Shown here one piece after another: positions 14,201 to 23,323 of a stretch of 64,000 nt of DNA (the first letter of the stretch is position 1; each line of letters begins with the position of its first letter). The notes beneath the pieces are model-generated. The model saw only the letters and a list, made by a program, of their open reading frames with translations, searched no databases and was not told where the DNA came from. Origin of the DNA: Triops longicaudatus. Taxonomy: Eukaryota; Arthropoda; Branchiopoda; Notostraca; Triopsidae. Made by a program: the position numbers and the translations under genes. Where the stretch lies: contig JAGQDJ010000202.1 of NCBI GenBank assembly GCA_022885665.1, positions 1,178,001-1,242,000 of the forward strand. Reading direction: 5' to 3'.

Positions 14201-16173
14201 TTGCAATAATACGTTAAAAGTCACTTACTTTAGAAAATGGAGCAACTTCAATATTATTTTCTAGCAGCAGTGTTTGAATCTCTGTTTCCAAGCTTCCAGC
14301 AGGTCCAAGATTTTTAACAAAGTGACCGTTGGGATACTGTGAGTCACAAGGCCACGAATCGAGTCGAATAACGATTCTTCGGCAATGAAAGCGTAAATAA
14401 ATATAGAATTTAAACAGAAAAAAAATAAAAAAACGGAAAATCAATACATCAGTTAATTACGAAAAATCTTTAAGGAATTAAAGAAGCAATTTCAGGAGGA
14501 ACTTACCTGCAGTCTTTCAGGAGGTCACTTTGACGTGTTAAAATGCGGATTTTAGGTATACGGTAATCGTAAGGAATCACAAGAACGCGCTCTGATCGAT
14601 CCGTATTGGACGTCTGTTCCTGGAAAGACGCAGCCATGTCTCTCCATTTATGTTCCAAGATTCCAACGACTTTACCACATTTCATAACCTGGCTATCGAC
14701 GTCGCAATTTTCCTCCTCCTCATCTAAAATAATGGTTGAAAGAAAATGAACCAACAACACAAGACGAGTATTGATAACAAGGATAATAAGCCGCGTATCT
14801 TTGCAATTATTAAGAGTTAAAGAGAAGTTTACTTTCTGGATTCTGTAGAGAACGAATTTTTCCAACCCATTTTTCTTTGGGGAGGATTTCTACTACTACA
14901 ACGTCTCCATGAATCGCACGATTCCGACTGAGCAAGCCTGCTATTAATATATCTCCACTGTCATCTTTGTCACTTGTGCTCCTAAAGTTTAGCAGGTTAT
15001 TAATTTCTATGATTTACGGTAAACATCATACAGCCTGGCACTAAACTTAACTTTGCATAATAGTATACAGCCGAAAGTTAAAATAATACAAGGATATTCA
15101 TATGATATATTCAATTAAAACATTCAGCGAAAAAACGTGAATATCGGTCGTTACTTACTCCTCGCGAACCACAAAAGCTTCTCTTTGCGGATGCTGTCTG
15201 CTGACTTGTAACTTGCCTTTAACAAACATTCGCTTTTCTAATCCGGCCCTTAAATCATTTTCCTTCAGATGTGCTGGATAAATCTTCGGCAGGCCTAAAA
15301 AATAAAAATAAAATAAGAAACGATTTCTTTTTTTTTCAGGGATATTTCGTTGAAAGATTTTTCGAAATAATGGTCTACCTGTTAGTTCACTACTTTCGGA
15401 TACTTCTAAAGAAGCTTGGATGCTTTGATAAAGGTCCTGAGCCAATTTTAAATCTGGCCAGAAACGGGTCAAGTATTCCTTCATGGAGACAACAAAAAGC
15501 CCAATTTTTTTTACACCGTAGGTTTTTGTAAAAATTGGGTCTTCAGTTATGAAAACAATTGGCTTCTGACTTAAATGGTCATGATACCATTTACCAGCTT
15601 CAAAAATAAGTCTGATAATAAACGCAAATGAAAACTTATTAATCTCGCGTTATTATTCCCTTTTTAATGTATTTTCGGTTTGGTTACTTAGCAGTCCAGT
15701 CATTCAAAGCTTCGCCTGGCTTCCTCGCATGGAATGTGTACGCTGAAAATTCATTGGAGAAAAATACAGAATTTTTCAGATCATTCTGAACGATTTTGAC
15801 AACCTGTTTGTAAATTTTTCGGCCTTGTTGCACCTGGAGGAAATTAGTAATTAATTCACACTGACTTCCTTGGATATTTAGAATACTTCACCTGATCAAT
15901 GACGGTTTGTAGGAAGACAAGGCCTGTGATTTCAGGCATCTCGAAGATTTCTATATAAGTTTTAATAGCATCCGATAAAGGGATAACGTAGTGAGTTACA
16001 TTTGACGGCAAAATTGACGTCGACGAGCTTTTGGGACATGTTGCGCATTTGGGAGAGAAACAAGGCAAATCTTTTCGCAAATACTGCTCACGAACAATCG
16101 CAGTACTGACTTTTACCTTCGCTTTGCTTTTCACTCGAACATAACGATTCGTTTTGCTGTTATTTTCGGACAT
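11293..16173 (-). CDS. DIS3L: DIS3-like exonuclease 1 (cytoplasmic exosome RNase)
   Basis: This is an RNase II/RNB-family 3'-5' exoribonuclease of the cytoplasmic RNA exosome. Fifteen exons join in phase: 15892-16173, 15688-15833, 15379-15611, 15159-15294, 14833-14981, 14507-14723, 14229-14376, 14022-14170, 13633-13821, 13006-13533, 12704-12906, 12366-12598, 11839-12143, 11493-11625, 11293-11436. They give 1,064 residues. The N-terminal PIN region (REQYLRKDLPCFSPKC) and the C-terminal SLYDLFEEFRQLSL fit DIS3L rather than DIS3. The RNB centre is complete: IDPQGCEDVDDALS carries Asp473, 479, 481 and 482, and THFTSPIRRYADVLVHRLL follows. In animals DIS3L has an inactive PIN domain, so the RNB site should be the only nuclease. 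The acceptors of exons 7 and 8 have weak pyrimidine tracts and are the least certain joins. Confidence 0.94.
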
Positions 16174-16383
16174 TTTCTTGTCCCAAAATGTGCGAGTCCC
16201 ACGCCGGTTTGTTGTTGTTTCTCAAACCCGTGAATGGGCAAAATACTAGTCGTGTTCAATGGATCTGCGAACTACAAGAACGGACATGTAAATTTTTTTT
16301 CCCGTAACTATTTTCACGTTGAATCGGGTCAGCAAGGAATGCCTTTCCTGATCGAAAAATGGACTCACATGAAACAATGCAAA

Positions 16384-16560
16384 GCGGGGTCATAATCGCG
16401 TTAAGGGGGGGGGGGGGGTCATAATCGCGTTGAGCGGGGTTATAGTCGCGTTAAGCGGGGGATATAGGTCCAAATCCGAGATCCAGATTTAGATCTACAT
16501 CCAGGTCCGAAATCCAGATAAAGATCCAAGATCCATGTCCAGACCCGAAATCCAGATCAA
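16384..16560. repeat. Short tandem repeats: GGGTCATAATCGCGTT units, then GATCCAGAT-type units
   Basis: Three copies of a roughly 21-base unit around GGGGTCATAATCGCGTT start near 16384, 16412 and 16434. The first two are separated by a 14-base G run (16405-16418). From about 16465 to 16560 a second degenerate repeat of RATCCAGAT/GGTCCRAAATCC words follows. No coding potential. The repeats begin about 210 bp upstream of the DIS3L start codon. Confidence 0.8.
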
Positions 16561-16633
16561 AATCAGTAGCGCTCCAGATCTAGCTAAGCTAATAATGATA
16601 ATAGCAATAATAGTAGTAGGTAATAAGAAAGGT

Positions 16634-17125
16634 TCAAGAAAGAAAGAAAGAATATTTTGACACTAAAATCAAAGGAACCGGACTAGCCGTTTTGGAGCTA
16701 TGAGTACCCCATGTTATTCCCCAGAAGCGCTCTAGCTCTCCCGTGTCCGTTCTTATTTTACGCTTAATTTTACAAACTTTTAAAGGATGTTTTGGAAAAA
16801 GCTCTTCGACACCACACCCTAGTTTTTCCAAAGAATGTTTTGACACCGAAATCATAAGAATCGGACTAGCTGTTTTGGACCTATGGTCCGAAAGAGTTCC
16901 CCATGTTTTTTGCCCGACAAGTAAATTTAACATTATGATTAATTTTGAAAACTATTAAAAGGCTTTTTGGAAAAAAAAGCTCTTCACACCACACACTAGA
17001 TTTCTGAAAGACTTTTTTTGAGACAAAAATCATAAGAATCGGACTAGCCGTTTTGTAGCTATGATCCACAAGAGTTCCCCATATTCTTCTCAAAGCAGGC
17101 AAGCAAGAAAGAAAGAAAGAAAAAA
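16634..17125. repeat. Three-unit degenerate tandem repeat, period about 180 bp
   Basis: A block containing AATCATAAGAATCGGACTAG followed by CYGTTTTG and GAGTTCCCCAT recurs three times. The units begin near 16651, 16834 and 17011. The stretch before it, GGAAAAAGCTCTTC plus ACACCACAC, repeats at about 16793 and 16970. The units differ at many positions, so the array is old. GAAA-repeat tracts bound it on both sides (about 16637-16650 and 17101-17125). Open frames inside it are repeat artefacts. It may be a remnant of a dispersed or satellite repeat family; its source is unknown. Confidence 0.8.
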
Positions 17126-17515
17126 AATCTTGCTTTCTTCGAAGAAAAAAGCCTTATCTAGAGCTGGAACGCTCCTGGCGAATAACATGAGGAACTCTAG
17201 CTCTTGCGGACCTTCTTTTAAAAAAAGGAAACGAAATTAGGCATTATTGAATATCTTGATTAATTCTCAATCATTCCACATGCGACTTTTATTAGGAGTG
17301 CTCAGCAGTATAGGACATTACTAGGACTTTTTACAGCCACAAAAATGCCTTGTGTTCCAGAGTTATGATTTTTGTTACTTCCGCGGCACGTTACTTTTGA
17401 CCCGAGTTTTCTCTAGGTGGCGAATATGCAAATTTCGGTCCATTTTTCGCTTAGGCGCGGGGTCAAAATTGGGTCTTTGGGGCATCCTGCATACAACAGT
17501 TAAATTTTAAATGAG

Positions 17516-17880
17516 TCGACTAATGTGACCTACCATATTCCGTGCATAAGGTGTTGCGAAACGGAAAGTTACCGGATGCTTTTCACTGTTGTAAAAGCGA
17601 AGCGATGCACTTTCTCTTCTCGCCGCTTCCGACCGAAGCGAAGAACCCAAGCGAAAAAACCGTTTCCGTGAACCTGAGATACTTGGCCTCGCCTCTCGCC
17701 AGTAATGCAACTGCATCAACCTGCTTGTGACGCAGGATCCTGCAATCCAGAGAAAGTGTTCTCTGAGCGGTATCTCACATGAACCCATTCTTATGTACAT
17801 TTCGACACTACGCCAAAATGAAACAGCCCCCTTTGACAGGGAAAGCATGCGTGTCCGTATCGGTTTGTCGTATATAAGCA
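17516..17880 (+). promoter_or_regulatory. P1 promoter: conserved upstream blocks and TATA box
   Basis: A long stretch upstream of P1 matches the corresponding stretch upstream of P4 on the other strand. It includes AGTTACCGGATG, GCGATGCACTTTCTCTTCTC and CGTTTCCGTGAACCT. A block at 17721-17756 (CTTGTGACGC, then CAGAGAAAG) occurs before all four family members. The TATA box lies in GTCGTATATAAGC at about 17868-17879, some 104 bases before the start codon. The same GTCGTATATAAGC string occurs before P2, P3 and P4. Confidence 0.75.
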
Positions 17881-17982
17881 ACCGAAGTTTTACTAACCAG
17901 CATCAGTTATTCTCCAATCATTCCAACAAGACTTAGCAGTCTCTGATAGTCACATACATTCTCATTTAACACTTAAACAATC

Positions 17983-18654
17983 ATGAATTCGTTGTTAATC
18001 TTCACTATCTTTGCTTTAGCGACAGCTTCCGCTCTACCTACAGACAGCGCTCCAGTGGTTGCCAATGCGGTAAGACAGTTTATACATTTTAATACAGTGT
18101 GTCACAGCTAAAAGTGTATTTCAACGTGTAGACAACGATTGATCCGCTGCTGAAGGCCGCATTGGATAAATTAACCGAAATAGTGCCAAGGGAAAAGATC
18201 GCTGATTTTACCAGTAAAGCCTACCGAGCTTCGAGGAACTTGGATTTGGACAAAATTCTCACCAAGATCAATTTAACTTCATTCCCACTCAGTACTATTG
18301 GCACTGCTTTGGCTGCTGTTGCTTTGGTTGCTATCATTGCAGTATCTTTGGCTCTTGGTAAGACTATTTGACACAAGTGTTGCGCAAACTATGTCGTAAT
18401 TCAATATTTAATTTCCATTAGCTTTTGGAGCTCTGCCAGCTGGTTTCTTAGCTGACAAGTGGCACAAGCTTATTGGCAAGGAAGCTGAATACGACAACGA
18501 CTACTCCTATCCTACCTACCAGCCCGTGAACCAGCAGTATCCAGTACGTTTCTCACGTGCTATGAATGGCCTTCTCGACGTTGCTTCCGATGTTTACACC
18601 GCATGGGAGAAATACGACACGCTCAACAAAGCCAGAAGCGAGAAATCCGAATAA
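17983..18654 (+). CDS. P1: unrecognised small secreted/single-pass membrane protein family, member 1
   Basis: Three exons join in phase (17983-18069, 18132-18357, 18422-18654) for 181 residues. I do not recognise the family. Residues 1-17 form a signal peptide ending ATASA. Residues 30-80 are a charged, probably helical region (KAALDKLTEIVPREKIADF, then SKAYRASRNLDL). Residues 84-108 are strongly hydrophobic and long enough to span a membrane, followed by PAGFLADKWHKLIGKEAEY. The tail is Tyr/Pro-rich (YPTYQPVNQQYP), then SRAMNGLLDVASDVYTAWEK. There are no cysteines. Its closest relative is P4 in this window: 1 difference in 75 residues of exon 2 and 4 in exon 3, but 9 of 29 in exon 1. A TATA box lies about 104 bases upstream. 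Insertion as a membrane protein is inferred from hydrophobicity only. Confidence 0.9.
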
Positions 18655-18746
18655 ATCCAGATTTGTTTGCATTTCATAAGTAAAGAACGGAAGTCAAGTT
18701 TCTAAGCTTTCTTGTGATCATGTGTATTTTGTACTAAAGCTGTATG

Positions 18747-18773
18747 TGGCGCTGGATAGCCTTACCTCACTGC
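18747..18773 (+). promoter_or_regulatory. P1 3' UTR shared motif TGGCGCTGGATAGCC
   Basis: The motif TGGCGCTGGAYAGCC lies 93 bases after the P1 stop and is followed by TTACCTCACTGC. The same word is found in the 3' flank of P2, P3 and P4. Here it ends about 20 bases before the AATAAA signal. Confidence 0.75.
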
Positions 18774-18783
18774 ACTAAAGAAT

Positions 18784-18789
18784 AATAAA
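18784..18789 (+). terminator. P1 polyadenylation signal AATAAA
   Basis: Canonical hexamer about 130 bases after the P1 stop codon, just beyond the shared 3' UTR motif. Confidence 0.7.
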
Positions 18790-18799
18790 TATTTTCTAC

Positions 18800-20125
18800 T
18801 CCAAGCTCTCAGTATCAAACCACAACTGCACTCTTAACGTTTTAAGATGTGGCTATCTAGTTTATCAATTTGATAAATTTTGTATCTGAAAAGACTTCTA
18901 CCAAATACAAATTATGTTTTACATAAAAAGCAACACAACTTCGACATTTTTTCTTAGTCTTAAGTCTTCCAAAGAGGATATAGTTATGGCACTTTAAGGC
19001 AAGTGTCGCTTCGTGTCGCGTTCTGCAGTTTAAGCATCTTTCGTGGTTATCCGATTTTAACGCCCTTGCATACACAACTTTCATTATTTTCTATAAAAAA
19101 AAAGATACTGAGCATCGTTTCCTCGTGGCAGTAGGTCTATTATGGTTACTAACATTGGAAGGTGAATGAAGTCAAACAAAAACTTTGATTGGAGGTGTAC
19201 ATCACAATACTCTCATGCAATGCCTTAAATTTTCAGACATGATATTATAAAAAGTGCCTGACCGACGTTGTTTGTATTTCTTCTTTAAAGTGTTAAAAAT
19301 GAAACCTAGTACAACAGTTTGTCAAATTTTTTTAAGTAGCAAAAGTTTCAACCGTAATTTACAAATAAAATAAAGGCTTTTTGAAAAAAAAACTCAAACT
19401 GTTGCAGTAAGTGTAATATTACTGTCAAAACATTTTTTAAATATTTGGACCGTTTTTACCGTATCGGTCCGAAAATTTTCCCATGTTATACTTAAATAAG
19501 GGATTTGTGCATATTGGGTAGACGATTGACAATGTCCATAGTGAGTAAAGTGAATGCGAGTTAATTTGACCGTTTTTCTATAATTTCGTGCACGATATTG
19601 AATAGTCTTTGAAAATCTATATTCGGACTTAACTAGATAGGAAATTTTTCAATGGCTCAAAACTTTATCACAAAGTAGAAAAAGTAGTTCCGAACATTAA
19701 CACCGTATAAACTCAACACAGTGCCACAGAGTAGAATTTTGGACATTATATTCGAACCTTTGCAGATTTGCAACATCCCTTTATTACTGACAGCGTGTCG
19801 AAATTGTGTTACATTTTTCACCAAGCTTAGGAAAATCATAAGAAACATATTAATTTAGTTGTTTTTTAACTTTCGCAAATATTTTAATAGATAAAAAAAA
19901 TAAACGACGACACTATTTTGTGGTTAACAACATCGTAAGCGAAATCACGTAGTAGAAAAAAAAATATAACAGTCAACAGACCGAAACAGAAAAATATCAA
20001 TATAATTTATAACAATGTAGATAATGATAATACGGTTATTTCCCCAATGAATAAACCAACAGTCAGTATAAGTGAATACCCGTAAGTGTGTTAAACTGCC
20101 CTTACGTGAGCTTCTATAACACGTT
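18800..20125. other. Spacer between P1 and P2, nothing recognised
   Basis: AT-rich DNA with no supported gene, RNA or element. The last 40 bases or so before 20130 resemble the region upstream of P3 on the other strand. Confidence 0.5.
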
Positions 20126-20129
20126 TTTA

Positions 20130-20301
20130 CCTGTGACGCGAACCCCGTAAAGAAGAGAAAGTGATGTCCGGTAAAGCTTCTCACACAGCGAAATGCGGGG
20201 GATTTTCGTCCTTACGCGGAAGCGAGCAGCCCTCTACCCAACTTCGACTCTCCCTGACAGGTCAGCATCCGTGTCCGCACAAGACTGTCGTATATAAGCG
20301 T
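20130..20301 (+). promoter_or_regulatory. P2 promoter: conserved block and TATA box
   Basis: The block at 20130-20161 (CCTGTGACGCGAA, CCCGTAA, AGAGAAAG) matches those of P1, P3 and P4. Nearer the gene, GACAGGTCAGCATCCG is shared exactly with P3. The TATA box is in GTCGTATATAAGCG at about 20288-20300, roughly 70 bases before the start codon. Confidence 0.75.
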
Positions 20302-20364
20302 ACAAAATTTTTCATTCAACAGTTCCCTGACAAGAAGCTCCAAGGAGATCCTATTGCGCAAGAA

Positions 20365-21051
20365 ATGAACTCGTTAGTGTTCTGTGTTATTTTCGCTTTA
20401 GCGACTGCCTCTGCGATTCCGTCTCAAAATGCACCAACACTGGCAGCCGACACGGTAAAAAAAAGAAGAAAAAAAATACATAAATATCAAATTTTAAATC
20501 TTGCCTAAATAAACAGACTTCAATAGACCCATTGGTAAAGGCCGCATTTGATAAATTAACTGAAGTAGTGCCAAAAGACAAAATCGAGAAAGTAGCCGAG
20601 TTTACCAACAAGGCCTATCGCGCTTCAAGGACATTGGACATCAATTCGCTCGTTTCCAAGTTTACTTTGCCTGCTTTGCCTTTTAGTACAATTGGCACCA
20701 TTGCCACTGTAACAACTTTCGTTGTCATTTTCGTCGTAGCTTTCTCAGTTGGTAAGTTCTTTTCGACGATTCCAAATAAGATTTACCTTAATAATTTTGT
20801 TCGTTTTAGGTTTGGGATTGCTACCAGGTGGTTTCTTTGCTGACAAATGGAACAAGCTGATGGGCAAGGAAGCTGAGTACGAAGATGACAAAGATGCTTA
20901 CCCCAACTACCAGCCTGTGAACCAGTATCCGATACGTTACTCTCGTGCTATGAACGGTCTTTTCGACATTGCCTCAAATGTGTACGTCGCGTGGGAAAAA
21001 TATGAGACGCTCAATAATGCCAAGACCGACAAAACCGAATCATTTAATTGA
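20365..21051 (+). CDS. P2: unrecognised small secreted/single-pass membrane protein family, member 2
   Basis: Three exons join in phase (20365-20454, 20517-20751, 20810-21051) for 188 residues. The layout matches P1: signal peptide (MNSLVFCVIFALATASA), helical charged region (KAAFDKLTEVVPKDKIEKV, then NKAYRASRTLDI), hydrophobic span (about TIGTIATVTTFVVIFVVAF), GLLPGGFFADKWNKLMGKEA, acidic EYEDDKDAYPNYQPVNQYP, and SRAMNGLFDIASNVYVAWEK. The extra KVA in exon 2 and the GGF motif group it with P3 rather than P1 and P4. The only Cys is in the signal peptide. The function is unknown. The intron positions and phases are the same as in the other three members, so they share one ancestral gene. Confidence 0.9.
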
Positions 21052-21129
21052 GCAAAGAACTCTTCGAAACCGTCTAAATCAATATTCCGTGAACATATTT
21101 ATCCGAATTAATGTTACATCGAATATGCA

Positions 21130-21144
21130 TGGCGCTGGACAGCC
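21130..21144 (+). promoter_or_regulatory. P2 3' UTR shared motif TGGCGCTGGACAGCC
   Basis: The family motif lies 78 bases after the P2 stop. About 20 bases later comes CTCAAAGAATACA, a word also found after P3. There is no exact AATAAA here, so the AGAATA-like word may serve as a variant polyadenylation signal. Confidence 0.7.
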
Positions 21145-21783
21145 TTCATCACTACAACCGCTCAAAGAATACACATTTTCTATTCTAAAAAGTTACCCGA
21201 ATTAAGTCTACGTCTTTCCCATAAAATGGACATATTTACCTTCCCGTTTCTTCAATCTGAATTACAAACTGACATTGCGAGAGTTTACATAAAAAAGACT
21301 AAAAGCGAAAATACCGTTAACTATGACGTGACGAACACAGGTCAAGCGTTGCACGTGACCTGGGTCGCGAATTTGGAAGGACACCACTTTCATAGTCCCA
21401 GGTACCACATTTAAAATACTGGATCATGCATTCTAATATTAATACGCTTACAAAATCTATAATACTAAAAACATACTTAAATTGTTAATCTAAAATACGC
21501 ACATTTACACCATTTTTTTCCGTTATTTTGCATACCACTGAAGTGCCATGTTTACTTCGTCCCTCGGCGCAATTGACTCGAGTCGCATCATAATTATCGT
21601 TAATATTAAATTGCCGTGTTGCGTTAAAAAATATATGCTACAGCACTTGCTGTAGTTCACAGGAAAAGAAATAGACCCCATTGTATACAATTCATGGAAA
21701 TTTTCTTCGTGGAATGGACGTTCAAACCGCGAATCAGAATGGAAATCGGAAACGTTTTCAGGGAACGTTTTCCTGAAAAGCGA

Positions 21784-21788
21784 CCAAT
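21784..21788 (+). promoter_or_regulatory. CCAAT box upstream of CCDC12
   Basis: GACCAATAGG lies about 75 bases before the CCDC12 start. Just upstream, 21755-21779 is a near-palindrome built from TTTTCAGG and CCTGAAAA. Evidence is motif and position only. Confidence 0.3.
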
Positions 21789-21858
21789 AGGAAAAAGCCC
21801 TGGCGGACAAAACCTCAAGGCGGGACTTGTTGTGCTTATAAAGGAGGGAAACACTAAA

Positions 21859-22434
21859 ATGGCGGCTGACGAGCAAACTGTAGGAAAACTCGAGGAAGAA
21901 GCATTAAAACGAAAAGAACGATTAGCGGCTTTAAAAAGGAAGCAAGAAAATCAAGGCGGTAAAGATGACGACTGTGCAGAACGAATCCTTCCAAAGTAGC
22001 TGTCATTACATTAGTATTCTCTTTGACACAATGTGTTTGTTTTAAATTTGTAGACCCATATTTCGAAGTTACAAGCCACAGGACGAAGAATTACAAAAGT
22101 CAGCGTTACCTGTAGCCAAACCAAGTGATGTTGAAAGTCAAGTCAAGCCTGAACTTGAAGAAGCTACCAAACCACCCGTCATTGACGAACTCGTACCTTT
22201 GAATTTATATTCCTAATGGAAATTTACTAATGATAGTTGTGAACTTAATACCAGGACTTGGCAAATTTAGCTCCCAGGAAACCCGATTTCGATTTGAAAC
22301 GCGCAGCAGCCAAGAAACTCGAGAAATTGGAAAGGAGAACCCAGAAAGCTATTGCAGAACTCATTCGTGAACGACTGAAAAACGAAGATAAGGGTGATCT
22401 GCTTGCGACTGTCGCACTTGAAGGTGGAAGGTAA
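21859..22434 (+). CDS. CCDC12: Coiled-coil domain-containing protein 12 (cwf18-type splicing factor)
   Basis: This is a component of the activated spliceosome in animals and yeast (cwf18 family). Three exons join in phase (21859-21995, 22054-22192, 22255-22434) for 151 residues, close to the human length. The N-terminus is a charged helix (EEEALKRKERLAALKRKQEN), followed by PIFRSYKPQDEEL, an acidic linker, and the signature DLANLAPRKPDFDLKRAAAK leading into KLEKLERRTQKAIAELIRER. The frame stays open in the 5' direction to 21694, but MAADEQ is the expected family start. The final codons, GGAAGGTAA, contain a potential donor (AG|GTAAAA). A further exon cannot be fully excluded, though the length argues against one. 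Confidence 0.93.
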
Positions 22435-23323
22435 AACAAAGACTTGTGCAAATTTAATTTTTGTAAAAGCTTATACGTGCTAAATACATTTTCTCAATTT
22501 ATACGAAGTCTCAGAAATGTTATGTTTAAATTCTCCGTAAGGTTTTGGTAGTAAACGGCATGAGAGTAATAACTCCACATTAATCCGCCTATTCAAACAG
22601 CGGTAACGAAACTATACCAAGGAAGTCAAGAATGTGCAGAAGTAAATTTTTTAGGTTAGCTGAGCTTTGAAGTCACGCGTAACATACCGTGTGTAACGAA
22701 AGAAGCTATGGGGGATTTTTGTGTGAATTACACTCAGCGAACCACAATAGAAGAAAAGACAGTGTTAACTCCCGAACAACCTTACGCAGTACATGAAAAT
22801 TCATAGTCCTGTCGCTTGTTTGGAAATTCAACCACCATAGTTTGCTTGTATTGCGTTCGTATTTAAACGTTAATCACTGAAAAATTTACATAAGAGTACA
22901 AAACGACGAAGAAAATCTGTATCTCATAAACAAACTTTGAACTTACGCAACTAGTAACTTAGATGAGCAGATTCGCTCTACAGTACGCAGAGACGGTCCC
23001 AAAGCACTTTCCCAAACACAAATAAAGTTAAATAAAAAAGCACATGGCTTCAACACATGTTGGCAGGTATAGCAGTAGTTCGTTTGAAGTCTCGTATCGA
23101 TTTGACCATCCCTGCATTTTTACAATTGTCTTTTATCGCCTTTTGGTTTACTCCCATGTTTCTTAAACGTAGCATGCTGTGCTTCAACTCCTAAGAATCA
23201 TTCGGATGAACTAACCATGGGATCTGTAAGTAAAGTGCAATTGAAACAAAAGTCAGATTAGTTGAAGTCGCGAGAATGCATATTCTTCTTAAAGTAGAAA
23301 TTAAGTATAACAATGGAACGCTA
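22435..23323. other. Spacer between convergent CCDC12 and THAP-DDE genes
   Basis: No gene recognised. Two AATAAA words near 23020-23035 could be the CCDC12 polyadenylation signal, though they lie almost 600 bases after the stop. I looked here for a terminal inverted repeat matching the far side of the THAP-DDE gene and saw none. Confidence 0.45.

Noticed and set aside
16634..17102. Frames of 70-100 codons on both strands with internal similarity
   Set aside because: They are translations of the 180-bp tandem array; the frame shifts between units.
21226..21414. 62-codon frame starting MDIFTFPFLQSELQ between P2 and CCDC12
   Set aside because: Short, without recognisable motif, and no exon continues it in phase.
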